14,343 nt of DNA from Candidatus Brockarchaeota archaeon (GTDB lineage: Archaea > Thermoproteota > EX4484-205 > DTQO01). Position 1 is the first letter of the stretch; each line of letters opens with the position of its first letter. The translations under genes and the position numbers were made by a program. Location: assembly GCA_017601265.1 (NCBI GenBank), contig JAFNJA010000028.1, forward strand, positions 1 to 14,343. Reading direction: 5' to 3'. The notes under the pieces are model-generated. The model did not search any database and was not told where the DNA came from. It worked only from the letters and a program-made list of their open reading frames with translations. Positions 6,655 through 13,068 of the stretch are shown one piece after another.

Positions 6655-8436
6655 GTGCCATCCGGAGACGGGCTTCCAAGGGCTTTCCCGAAGGTCGGGT
6701 TCTCCGACCCTTACGGCATAGCGGAGTCCCTTCTGGAAGGGCGGTTCTACCCGGTCGCTTGGCTCGGCCTGTGCCTCAAATCGTACGAGCTTCTAAACGA
6801 GGCTGGCGCCTGGGGCCTGGTTTCGGGCGCTTTCCTCGGCTCGAGGATCGCGATCATGCCGCACCAGGTTTCGGCCGTGTTGAAGGTCAGGGACGGGATG
6901 GAGGGGAGGGCGCTGCTCGCCGACGAGGTGGGGCTGGGCAAGACGATAGAGGCGTGCATGATCTACAGCGAATACGCGCTGATGGGCCTGGCGTCCAAGG
7001 TTTTGATCTTGACTCCCCCGGCCCTCACGCGCCAGTGGCAGGACGAGCTGAGGACGAAATTCCTGGAGGAGTTCACGGTCGCTTCTCCGCGCGATCCGGA
7101 ATTCAAGGGCTACGACAAGCACGAGAAGATGATAATCTCCATGGACACGGCCAAGAGGCCGGGCGCGATGGAAAAGATCTGCAGGACGCGCTGGGACCTG
7201 CTGATCGTCGACGAGGCCCACCGCCTCAAGAATTCCAGGACGCAGAACTACAAACTCGTGAAAGCCATATCGAGCAGGTATTTGCTGCTGCTGACGGCGA
7301 CGCCGCTGCAGAACAACCTCGTAGAGCTTTACAACCTGGTAGACCTCGTGAGGCCCGGCCTGCTCGGTTCCCGCCTCGAGTTCGAATCGAGGTTCCTCGC
7401 GGACTCGAGGGGAAGGAAGGTCGCCAACCGGCCGGCTCTCCAAGACCTCCTTTCGAGGGTGATGGTCAGGACGACCAGGAAGGAGACGAACCTGCCCTTC
7501 ACCGAAAGGTTCTCCAAGACCCTCAGGATTCAGCCCAAGCGGAGCGAGCGCGAGCTTTACGAAGCGGTCACGGAGTACGTCAGGTCCCGTTACCTCGCCC
7601 TGCCAAGGGCGAGGAGGGAAAGGCCCGCGGCCGACGTTTTCCTCCTGATAACCCTGCAGAGGCAGCTCGCCAGCAGCACGCCCGCGATCTCGAAGGCCTT
7701 GAGGAGGAGGATGGAGAAGGCTGGACCCGGGGAATCCGGGGAGATCGCGAAGTTGCTTAGGCTGGCCGAGGCCTCCGGGGAAGACAGCAAGTGCCGCGCG
7801 GTGAAGGAGCTGGTCGAGTCGACCCCGGGCAAGATCCTGATCTTCACGACCTTCCTCGAAACGCAGGAGTACGTGAGGGCGAGCTTGGAAAATTCCGGGA
7901 CGGGGGTCGCTTGCTACAGCGGCGCCATGGGCGAGGAGGAGAGGCAAAAATCTTTGGCCGCGTTCAGGGAGGGCGCGAAAGTTCTCGTCTGCACAGAGGC
8001 CGGGAGCGAGGGCATGAACCTGCAGTTCTGCAACGTGGTGGTAAACTACGACCTACCCTGGAACCCGCTCAGGGTGGAGCAGAGGATCGGCAGGGTCCAC
8101 AGGCTCGGGCAGGAGAAGGACGTTTACATATTCAACCTCACGATGAGGGGGACGATAGAGGACTACATACTGGAGCTCTTGTACGAGAAGATAAGGCTTT
8201 TCCAGCTGACCATCGGCGACCTGGAGCTCATCTTGGGCGACGAGGTCAGGAAGATCGAGCCGAGGATATTCAGGTCGTTCATGGAGAAGGGAGCGAGGGG
8301 CGCGAAGAGGGCGATCGAGAGGATGGGCCTCGACCTGGCGAGGAAAAGGGATCTCGCCGAAGCCGTGAAGAAGAGGAACGAAGCCGTCCTCGAAGGCATG
8401 CGCCTTTCGCCGCTCGGTGGAGGGGGCGGGGAGTGA
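6655..8436 (+). CDS. SNF2/RapA-family DEAD/DEAH ATPase (helicase)
   Basis: Superfamily 2 ATPase that remodels nucleoprotein by translocating on duplex DNA. The 593-residue product has a short N-terminal region, then the PHQ motif near residue 70, Walker A DEVGLGKT at 90-97, DEAH at 186-189 and motif III LTATP at 213-217. The second lobe carries ILIFTTFLETQEYV, GSEGMNLQ and motif VI RIGRVHRLGQ at 477-486. It ends in basic helices (KKRNEAVLEG). Many related proteins run to about 1,000 residues; this one stops after the helicase core, and the next gene seems to carry the missing part. GTG 6655 was chosen from the TATA distance; the frame extends to 6556, but that part is unconserved-looking and includes the promoter. 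Its stop is inside the overlap with the next start. DNA repair, transcription recycling (RapA-like) or defence are all possible roles. Confidence 0.9.
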   Translation: MPSGDGLPRAFPKVGFSDPYGIAESLLEGRFYPVAWLGLCLKSYELLNEAGAWGLVSGAFLGSRIAIMPHQVSAVLKVRDGMEGRALLADEVGLGKTIEACMIYSEYALMGLASKVLILTPPALTRQWQDELRTKFLEEFTVASPRDPEFKGYDKHEKMIISMDTAKRPGAMEKICRTRWDLLIVDEAHRLKNSRTQNYKLVKAISSRYLLLLTATPLQNNLVELYNLVDLVRPGLLGSRLEFESRFLADSRGRKVANRPALQDLLSRVMVRTTRKETNLPFTERFSKTLRIQPKRSERELYEAVTEYVRSRYLALPRARRERPAADVFLLITLQRQLASSTPAISKALRRRMEKAGPGESGEIAKLLRLAEASGEDSKCRAVKELVESTPGKILIFTTFLETQEYVRASLENSGTGVACYSGAMGEEERQKSLAAFREGAKVLVCTEAGSEGMNLQFCNVVVNYDLPWNPLRVEQRIGRVHRLGQEKDVYIFNLTMRGTIEDYILELLYEKIRLFQLTIGDLELILGDEVRKIEPRIFRSFMEKGARGAKRAIERMGLDLARKRDLAEAVKKRNEAVLEGMRLSPLGGGGGE

Positions 8437-9536
8437 GCGCGAAGGTTGAGGAGTTCGTGAAGGAGTACCTGAAGCTTTCAGGGAGCGAAGCGCGGGAAGA
8501 GGGCAAGTGCCTTCTCGTCAGACTCAAGGGCGAACCCGGGCGCGCCCGGGCCATCACGTTCTCGGGCGAGGAAGCGGAACGGAGGGGTTGCGAACTCGTG
8601 GCGGTTGGCAGCCCTTTCTTCAGGCTCGTCGCCGAGGACGCGAGGAGGAGGGGGGCCGCCTTCGCCAGCTTTCCCAAGGCGGATCCCGCGGCCGCGCTCG
8701 CAAGGATCCCGTGCGCGAACTGCAAGCTAGAGCTCGCGGGCGCGGAGGAAACCCGGCGGCGCGCCCTCGTCGCGCACTACCTTTTCACGGTTTCGACGAC
8801 GAAGAGGTCGCAGAAGATGGTGGAGGTCGCCGTCAGCGACTCGGGGGAGGAGGCGCCTTGGCTATATTCGCCGGGGCTCCGCCCGGCGGACGAAGAGCCC
8901 AGGGAGCTCGGGAAGGAGGAGGCGCGGCTGATGCTCGAAAGGTCCTTCCAAATCCTCGAGGAAAAAGTCGGGGAAGAGCTTCGCGAACTTTCGCTTGAAA
9001 CGGAGCGCCTCCTGTCCGAAGCCGTGGATCGCGTGCAAAGCTACTACGCGCAGCTGAGGGACGAGGCCGTGAACCAGGCCGAGTACGCGCGCAGCCAGGC
9101 CCTTAACGCGAAGGGAAAGGGGGAGGCGTTTCCCGGCGCGGGTTACGAGGAAGCCGAAAAGCTCTTGGCCGAGTACGACAGGCTCGAGGCGCTGGACGTG
9201 GAAAGGGAGAGGTCCAGGTACCAGGTCAAGGCCGAGGCCGCCCTTGCGGGCGCGCTCCTCCTGAGCTACAGCTCTTTCAAGTGCCGCGCCCTGCTGCGAA
9301 ACCTCGAGGGAAGTGCCAGCAGGGAGGTCGTGCTCAGCCTCCTGCCGAACGGGGAACTCGAGAAGCCCCTCAGTTGCGAAGCCTGCAAGATGCCGGTTGG
9401 GGAGATCCACCTCTGTTCAAGCGGGCACGTCGTTGGTGAGGAGTGCGTGGCCAAGAAAACCCCGGAGGGGGAGCTTTGCGCCCTCTGCGCCGGCCAACGT
9501 GAGGGACCGGACGGAATCCAAGGAAAAAGATTATAG
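8433..9536 (+). CDS. zinc-cluster helicase-partner protein (SNF2 C-terminal-like)
   Basis: The 367-residue product begins at GTG 8433, overlapping the TGA of the helicase (GTGA) behind a purine-rich site (GGAGGGGGCGGGGA), so the two are translationally coupled. Features seen: a CANC pair at 94-97; a YLFTVSTTKRSQKMVEV strand region near 110-130; a long helical, coiled-coil-like stretch (about 170-290) rich in Glu and Arg, with RVQSYYAQLRDEA; and a C-terminal cysteine cluster C315, C318, C328, H332, C338, C349, C352 that suits two zinc ions or a treble-clef/RING-like fold. The helical region recalls the part that follows the helicase core in large bacterial and archaeal SNF2 proteins, so I infer a split subunit. 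No catalytic motif was found. The family name is not known to me. Confidence 0.8.
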   Translation: MSAKVEEFVKEYLKLSGSEAREEGKCLLVRLKGEPGRARAITFSGEEAERRGCELVAVGSPFFRLVAEDARRRGAAFASFPKADPAAALARIPCANCKLELAGAEETRRRALVAHYLFTVSTTKRSQKMVEVAVSDSGEEAPWLYSPGLRPADEEPRELGKEEARLMLERSFQILEEKVGEELRELSLETERLLSEAVDRVQSYYAQLRDEAVNQAEYARSQALNAKGKGEAFPGAGYEEAEKLLAEYDRLEALDVERERSRYQVKAEAALAGALLLSYSSFKCRALLRNLEGSASREVVLSLLPNGELEKPLSCEACKMPVGEIHLCSSGHVVGEECVAKKTPEGELCALCAGQREGPDGIQGKRL

Positions 9537-9537
9537 G
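9526..9537 (+). promoter_or_regulatory. TATA box of the AsnC-domain pair
   Basis: AAAGATTATAGG overlaps the stop of the zinc-cluster gene and lies about 40 bases before ATG 9573, giving a leader of roughly 14 bases that includes GGGGAG. Confidence 0.45.
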
Positions 9538-9572
9538 AATCCGTCCATCAAACCATTCGGCGTGATGGGGAG

Positions 9573-9800
9573 ATGAAAGCCGCTATCCTTGTCTCGACCG
9601 ACTCGGACAAGCTTTCCGCCGTTGCCGCCGAGGTGAAAAAGATCCAGGGAGTCAAAGAAGCTTTTCCCGTCGCTGGAAGGGCCGACGTCGTCGCCATCGT
9701 CGATTCCAAGGACCTGAAGGAGCTTGCGGGCGTGTCCCTGAAGATCTTCGGCATTGGCGGGGTCTCTGCCTGCGAGACCCTGGTCGAGGTGCCGATGTAG
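9573..9800 (+). CDS. stand-alone Lrp/AsnC ligand-binding (RAM) domain protein
   Basis: The 75-residue product matches the C-terminal ligand-binding half of Lrp/AsnC regulators without the helix-turn-helix: MKAAILVSTDSDKLSAVAAE, then EVKKIQGVKEAFPVAGRADVVAIV, then a helix and VSACETLVEV. In this family the alpha/beta sandwich dimerises and forms higher oligomers that bind amino acids or other small effectors. Such orphan domains are common in Nitrososphaerota and may modulate full-length regulators or enzymes. ATG 9573 follows GGGGAG directly. It is the first of two tandem copies 12 bases apart; the copies are similar in plan (FPV-GR-D-VA and C/KTETLV motifs) but clearly diverged, so the duplication is not recent. 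Confidence 0.85.
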   Translation: MKAAILVSTDSDKLSAVAAEVKKIQGVKEAFPVAGRADVVAIVDSKDLKELAGVSLKIFGIGGVSACETLVEVPM

Positions 9801-9812
9801 GGGGCGCGAAGC

Positions 9813-10037
9813 ATGAAGGCGCTCGCTCTGGTCAGGATCGCGGGCCCGGCCGCGCCGCAGAAAGTGATGCGGGAGATCCAGAAGGTGAAGGGCGTCGAGA
9901 CGGCTTTCCCGGTCTTTGGGAGGTTCGACGCCGTTGCCGTCCTTTCCGCGGAGAGCTTGGAGAAGCTTAAGGAATCGGTCCTCAAAATTCGGGCGATAGA
10001 GGGCGTAAGGAAAACGGAGACCCTCGTCCAAGTGTAA
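9813..10037 (+). CDS. second stand-alone Lrp/AsnC ligand-binding (RAM) domain protein
   Basis: The 74-residue product has the same fold as its upstream neighbour: MKALALVRIAGPAAPQKVMR, then EIQKVKGVETAFPVFGRFDAVAVL, then a helix and VRKTETLVQV at the C-terminus. No DNA-binding domain is present. ATG 9813 follows a GGGGGCG ribosome-binding site and the stop of the first copy by 12 bases, so the pair is one transcription unit and could form hetero-oligomers (inference). A hairpin and T-run follow about 20 bases after the stop. Confidence 0.85.
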   Translation: MKALALVRIAGPAAPQKVMREIQKVKGVETAFPVFGRFDAVAVLSAESLEKLKESVLKIRAIEGVRKTETLVQV

Positions 10038-10055
10038 AAATTTGCCTGGGACGCA

Positions 10056-10085
10056 AGGACCTGGGTCCTCCCCAACCTCTTTTTT
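10056..10085 (+). terminator. terminator after the AsnC-domain pair
   Basis: A stem AGGAC/GTCCT with a CTGG loop (10056-10069) is followed, after a C-rich spacer, by six T's at 10080-10085. T-tracts are the usual archaeal stop signal; the hairpin may be incidental. Confidence 0.45.
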
Positions 10086-10190
10086 GAAAGGCGTCTTCCC
10101 CTGCGATTGCAGGCGTCGGGGGCTCAAGCGCGCCATTCGGTTCGCCCGCCCCCAACGGCGTATCGAGGGAGCTTTGGAGAACCTTGCCCG

Positions 10191-10202
10191 AAAAACTTAA
10201 GC
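10191..10202 (+). promoter_or_regulatory. TATA box of the tRNA gene
   Basis: AAAAACTTAAGC, centred near 10197, predicts a start at about 10223, four bases before the mature tRNA 5' end. Confidence 0.55.
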
Positions 10203-10238
10203 CTGACGAGGATGGAGCTCGAGACAGGGCCCGTAGCT

Positions 10239-10265
10239 ACGGTGCGCGTACGCGCACCGCTGGAA
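10239..10265 (+). other. candidate tRNA intron in the D arm (position 12/13)
   Basis: 27 bases. CGGTGCGCGTACGCGCACCG (10240-10259) is a perfect palindrome and would form a nine-pair intron stem. Placing three-base bulges CTA and AAT at the two ends gives a central helix TAG/CTG with one mismatch, a relaxed bulge-helix-bulge. Boundaries were set by requiring a normal D arm. Confidence 0.6.
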
Positions 10266-10291
10266 TAGCTTGGTAGAGCAACAGGCTCATA

Positions 10292-10327
10292 AATCCCGGT
10301 GGAGGAAAGAGGTCGGCGACTCCCCCA
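10292..10327 (+). other. candidate tRNA intron after the anticodon (position 37/38)
   Basis: About 36 bases separate CTCATA from the T38-CCTGT half of the stem. The site is the canonical archaeal intron position, but I could not draw a clean bulge-helix-bulge, so the boundaries may be off by one or two bases. Confidence 0.6.
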
Positions 10328-10490
10328 TCCTGTGGGTCAGGTGTTCGAATCGCCTCGGGCCCACCTCCTTGAACCCGCGTGTTGATCTCCGTTCTAATCC
10401 GCTCCTAAGGCCTTCCGCCGAAACCGGAGGCCGTGGAGCGGCAAATGACGGGAAGCGCGTTGCAGCTGAGGCAAAGGCTGTGGCAGAGGG

Positions 10491-10510
10491 TTCGCGGGCG
10501 CGCCCGCGAA
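10491..10510. promoter_or_regulatory. perfect 20-bp palindrome upstream of folD
   Basis: TTCGCGGGCGCGCCCGCGAA ends about eight bases before the folD TATA box. The position next to the factor-B recognition site suits an operator, but a GC-rich palindrome may also be a chance hairpin. Confidence 0.4.
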
Positions 10511-10517
10511 GGCAGAA

Positions 10518-10528
10518 CCAAATATACG
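10518..10528 (+). promoter_or_regulatory. TATA box of folD
   Basis: ACCAAATATAC-like sequence centred near 10523 predicts transcription from about 10549, nine bases before ATG 10558, and supports that start. Confidence 0.5.
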
Positions 10529-10557
10529 GGTTGCATCGGTCCGCGGAAGGGGAAGGA

Positions 10558-11484
10558 ATGAACGCGACGATAATCGACGGAAGGAAGCTCTCGGCCGAGA
10601 TCAAGGCCACCATAAAGGAAGACGTGAAGGTCTTCGAGGGAAGGGGCGCCAAGCCCTGCCTCGCCACGATCCTCGTGGGCTCCGACCAGGCGTCGAGCCT
10701 CTACGTCTCGCTCAAGCACAAGGCTTGCCAGGAAGTGGGGATAAAGTCCCTCGATTACAAGTTGCCCGAAGGTTCTTCCGCGAAGGAGATCGAAGGGTTG
10801 ATAGGAACCCTGAACTCCGACGAAGGGGTGCACGGGATCCTGGTGCAGCTTCCGATCCCGAAACCGATCGACGTCGGCAGGATAATGGGGAAGATATCTC
10901 CCGACAAGGACGTCGACGGGCTTAATCCTTGCAACATCGGTTCCATGGTTTACGGCGGATGCCGCCTCGTTCCTTGCACGCCCGCCGCCGTGATGGTGAT
11001 CCTCGCGCGCTATTCCATCGGCACCAAGGGAAGGCACGCAGTCATAATAAGCAGGAGCGCCGAGGTCGGCAAGCCGCTCGCCATCCTCCTGCTCAACCAG
11101 GACGCTACCGTCACCGTATGCCACTCCAAGACCAGGAACGTGGAGGAGCACGCGAAGGGCGCGGACATACTGGTTAGCGGGGTGGGAAGGCGGCCGGAGT
11201 TCGTCGTGGGCGAAAGCATGGTGAAGGCCGGCTCTGCCGTGATCGACATCGGAACAAACAAAGTCGGCGGAAAGGTCTGCGGGGACGTCGACTTCGAGGC
11301 GGTCCTGCAAAAGGTCTCGCACATAACCCCCGTGCCCGGAGGCGTCGGACCCATGACCGTCGCGATGCTGCTCAGAAACACCCTCGTGGCTGCCGCCGCC
11401 CAGGAGGGGATACCGCGCGGTTCGCTCGGGATCTTCGACGAGGAAAGGTGGCCGGAGTTCTCGATGCTGGCCCCGGGCCTTTGA
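10558..11484 (+). CDS. folD: bifunctional methylenetetrahydrofolate dehydrogenase/cyclohydrolase
   Basis: Interconverts 5,10-methylene-, methenyl- and 10-formyl-tetrahydrofolate with NAD(P), supplying one-carbon units. The 308-residue product carries the catalytic tyrosine and lysine Y49 and K53 (LYVSLKHK), the VQLPIP strand at 96-101, SPDKDVDGLNPCNIG, and the NAD(P) fold with SRSAEVGKPLA. It ends with the family signature VSHITPVPGGVGPMTVAMLLRNT. Small departures: the usual PCTP-x-G reads PCTPAA, and a tail of about 30 residues follows the signature. ATG 10558 follows GGGGAAGGA and a TATA box; the frame remains open back into the tRNA gene, but that part is not coding. It stands alone between the tRNA and the convergent PHP gene. 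Confidence 0.95.
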   Translation: MNATIIDGRKLSAEIKATIKEDVKVFEGRGAKPCLATILVGSDQASSLYVSLKHKACQEVGIKSLDYKLPEGSSAKEIEGLIGTLNSDEGVHGILVQLPIPKPIDVGRIMGKISPDKDVDGLNPCNIGSMVYGGCRLVPCTPAAVMVILARYSIGTKGRHAVIISRSAEVGKPLAILLLNQDATVTVCHSKTRNVEEHAKGADILVSGVGRRPEFVVGESMVKAGSAVIDIGTNKVGGKVCGDVDFEAVLQKVSHITPVPGGVGPMTVAMLLRNTLVAAAAQEGIPRGSLGIFDEERWPEFSMLAPGL

Positions 11485-11544
11485 GCCCCTCGAGGGTGCC
11501 TAGAACGGCGCGCCACCAAGACGCGGGTTGCGCCTTCGCCGAGC

Positions 11545-12315
11545 CTAGCGTTTGGCTTTGGCGGGCAGGAAAAGCGATTCTTCCGTCAAGCCGGCCATGG
11601 AAGCGACGGAGCGGCACCAATCGAGCCTGCCCACGTCCTCCAGCCTGTGGGCGTCGGAGCCGACGCTGATCTTCACCCCGCTTCTTGCCGCCCTCTCGAT
11701 CACGCGCCAGTAGCCGTCTGCCAGAGCCCCCACTTTGTTGGCCACGAGCTCGTTCAGCTCTATCGCCACTCCGTTCTTCCTCGCCGCCCGGAAGATCTCG
11801 CCGAAGTCCCCAAGGACGCGCTCGTCCCCGAAATCCTTGACGAGCTTGTGGTGGCCCAAAAGGGCGGCCGGGTGGCCGAGGACGTCCACGCTCGGGTTCG
11901 AGACGATGCGGACCGTCCACTCGAACCACATTTCGTAAACCCTCTGCGCGTCCTCATCGCGGGAGCGCTTCCACCACGCAAGGGTGGATTTCGGGAAATG
12001 GTGTATCGATCCTATCACGTAGTCGAGGCCCTCAAGGTGCTTTTCGGGCACTACCAGGGAGCCGTCGCACCTCACCGGATCGGCGTCCACCTCGGCCCCC
12101 ACGTAAATGTCCAGCCCCTCGGGCGGATCGGCGGGCAAGCAGGCCTCTATCAGGCTCGGCCTCTCCAGCTCCTTCGCGTTCGTGACGTGTTCGGCAAAGC
12201 CTAGCGCCTTCAGGCGGAGTTGGAGGCATTTCCTGACGACGTTTTCAACCGTCAAGTCTCCCGCCGAGTGCCCTGACAGGACGGTGTGGACGTGCAGGTC
12301 CGACCTGGCGAACAT
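11545..12315 (-). CDS. PHP-domain phosphoesterase/hydrolase
   Basis: A PHP-superfamily trinuclear-metal hydrolase of about 256 residues. Motifs in order: DLHVH (H8, H10), SGHS, AEHV (E42, H43), GAEVD (E75), GSIHH (H105, H106), GHPA (H138), IELNE (E186) and SVGSDAH (D211, H213). These supply the full set of metal ligands, so the protein should be active. PHP proteins of this size include histidinol-phosphatase-like and YcdX-like phosphoesterases; I see no his genes nearby, so the substrate is open. No signal peptide is seen. ATG 12315 was chosen; GTG 12321 would add two residues. It is convergent with folD, 60 bases apart. Confidence 0.88.
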   Translation of the reverse strand: MFARSDLHVHTVLSGHSAGDLTVENVVRKCLQLRLKALGFAEHVTNAKELERPSLIEACLPADPPEGLDIYVGAEVDADPVRCDGSLVVPEKHLEGLDYVIGSIHHFPKSTLAWWKRSRDEDAQRVYEMWFEWTVRIVSNPSVDVLGHPAALLGHHKLVKDFGDERVLGDFGEIFRAARKNGVAIELNELVANKVGALADGYWRVIERAARSGVKISVGSDAHRLEDVGRLDWCRSVASMAGLTEESLFLPAKAKR

Positions 12316-12349
12316 CGCCACTCGCGCAACCGTTCGCTGGACTCCCTTC

Positions 12350-12359
12350 CTTATCTACT
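12350..12359 (-). promoter_or_regulatory. TATA-like box of the PHP gene
   Basis: On the minus strand this reads AGTAGATAAG, predicting transcription from about 12328 and a leader of about 13 bases to ATG 12315. Confidence 0.45.
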
Positions 12360-12434
12360 TCATTCCAGGAAGCTCAAGGGGGGCTGAATCCGGCTTGCCT
12401 GACCTGCTCGTTCGGGGCCGTGCCTTTTGTCGTA

Positions 12435-12515
12435 ATTCTAAACGTCTCGAATAGAAGAAACATGAAAAGAAATATAGAAAATTTATATAGAAGCTTTGCC
12501 TATTTACGTTTTCCC
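12435..12515. other. AT-rich island in the PHP/NitrOD5 gap
   Basis: The gap 12360-12669 holds an abrupt A/T-rich, purine-biased run quite unlike the GC-rich surroundings. ATAGAA recurs at 12451, 12474 and 12487, and the arms AAACGT-AATAG and CTATT-ACGTTT at either end are inverted. It contains the TATA box at 12481-12490. It is probably promoter and regulator-binding DNA for the genes to the right. Confidence 0.45.
12481..12490 (+). promoter_or_regulatory. TATA box of the NitrOD5/KaiC-like operon
   Basis: ATTTATATAG is the best TATA match in the window. It predicts a start near 12511, leaving a leader of about 160 bases before ATG 12670, unusually long here. Confidence 0.55.
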
Positions 12516-12535
12516 GCGTTCGCGCCCGACGCGGC

Positions 12536-12673
12536 ATGGGAAGTCCCGATCAGGCCGAGAAGGGTGAGACTGTTGGGCAAAGGGCGCGCGGTTCCATCGC
12601 TTCCTGCACGCCGCGAGGGCGCTCGAAGCCTACGCAGCCGTGCAGATTCGGCGGGGAGTGGGTAGAAACATGA
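12536..12673 (+). CDS. possible 45-residue leader ORF
   Basis: ATG 12536 opens a 45-codon frame beginning MGSPDQAEKGETVGQ and ending in TGA 12671-12673, which overlaps ATG 12670 of the next gene as ATGA. It starts about 25 bases after the predicted transcription start. Its mixed arginine codons differ from the AGG-rich genes around it, and no motif is recognised. It may be a coupled leader peptide or chance. Confidence 0.22.
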   Translation: MGSPDQAEKGETVGQRARGSIASCTPRGRSKPTQPCRFGGEWVET

Positions 12674-13068
12674 GGAGCGGAGCGCTCCAAGCCCACGATC
12701 CCGGCGTCGAGCGAAGAAACTCCGAGTTTGACAGCATACTCCTTTCTTCGATCATGAAGGTCTCCCTCGGAGTTTTCGGCCAGGACACGGCGGAGATCGT
12801 CATCTCCTACATGGAGTACCTTTCAGGATTGAAGAGGGAGGACATCGCCGCGAGGATCGAGTTATTCAAGGAGCTTCTGGGCGAAGTCCTCGGAAGCGGC
12901 GCCGCGGTGGTGGAGAGGCTCGTGGTCAAGGAGGTCTACTCCCGCCTCGGGATGAGGGCGCCGGAGGTGGACGACTTTCTCCTGGCCGTGAGCCACGCCA
13001 AGAACGCGTACGCGCGCCTGAAGGGTGCCGAGATGGAGTTGCTGGGCAGCCCGAGCGCGGAGGGTTGA
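12670..13068 (+). CDS. NitrOD5-like small helical signalling protein
   Basis: The 132-residue, mostly helical product resembles the NitrOD5 output domain known from Nitrososphaerota: FDSILLSSIMKVSLGVFGQD, then VISYMEYLSGLKREDIAARIELF, then KELLGEVLGSGAAVVERLVVKEVYSRLG. The family is thought to act in signal transduction, but its biochemical role is not established. No catalytic or metal motif is seen. ATG 12670 follows a GGGGAGTGGG site; GTG 12640 in the same frame would add ten residues, and protein-like sequence (RFHRFLHAARALEAYAAVQ) continues in this frame further upstream without a start codon, so the true N-terminus is unsure. It is coupled to the next gene by a TTGA overlap, which suggests that the two proteins work together. 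Confidence 0.65.
   Translation: MRSGALQAHDPGVERRNSEFDSILLSSIMKVSLGVFGQDTAEIVISYMEYLSGLKREDIAARIELFKELLGEVLGSGAAVVERLVVKEVYSRLGMRAPEVDDFLLAVSHAKNAYARLKGAEMELLGSPSAEG

Larger units (their letters stand above)
10227..10363 (+). tRNA. tRNA with CAU anticodon (Ile2 or elongator Met), two apparent introns
   Basis: The acceptor stem GGGCCCG (10227-10233) pairs perfectly with CGGGCCC (10356-10362), with discriminator A10363. No CCA is encoded, since CC is followed by T. The T arm AGGTG-TTCGAAT-CGCCT is intact. The anticodon stem ACAGG (10281-10285) pairs with CCTGT (10329-10333), and the loop gives CTCATA with anticodon CAT at 10288-10290. Two insertions interrupt the cloverleaf: one in the D arm between GTAGCT and TAGCTTGGTAGAGC, one after the anticodon. 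Removing both leaves 74 bases. G1-C72 argues against the archaeal initiator tRNA (A1-U72). The GGGCCCGTAGCT start resembles archaeal tRNA-Ile2, which reads AUA after agmatidine modification, but elongator Met is not excluded. Confidence 0.85.

Noticed and set aside
6793..7947. 384-codon minus-strand frame opposite the SNF2 helicase
   Set aside because: The plus strand has all the helicase motifs; this frame is low-complexity and motif-free.
7791..8432. N-terminal extension of the zinc-cluster protein
   Set aside because: It overlaps the helicase core and gives Arg/Gly-rich nonsense; the GTGA overlap at 8433 is the natural start.
10270..10557. N-terminal extension of FolD into the tRNA gene
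   Set aside because: FolD proteins begin a few residues before IIDGRKL, and the upstream part overlaps the tRNA, a palindrome and the TATA box.
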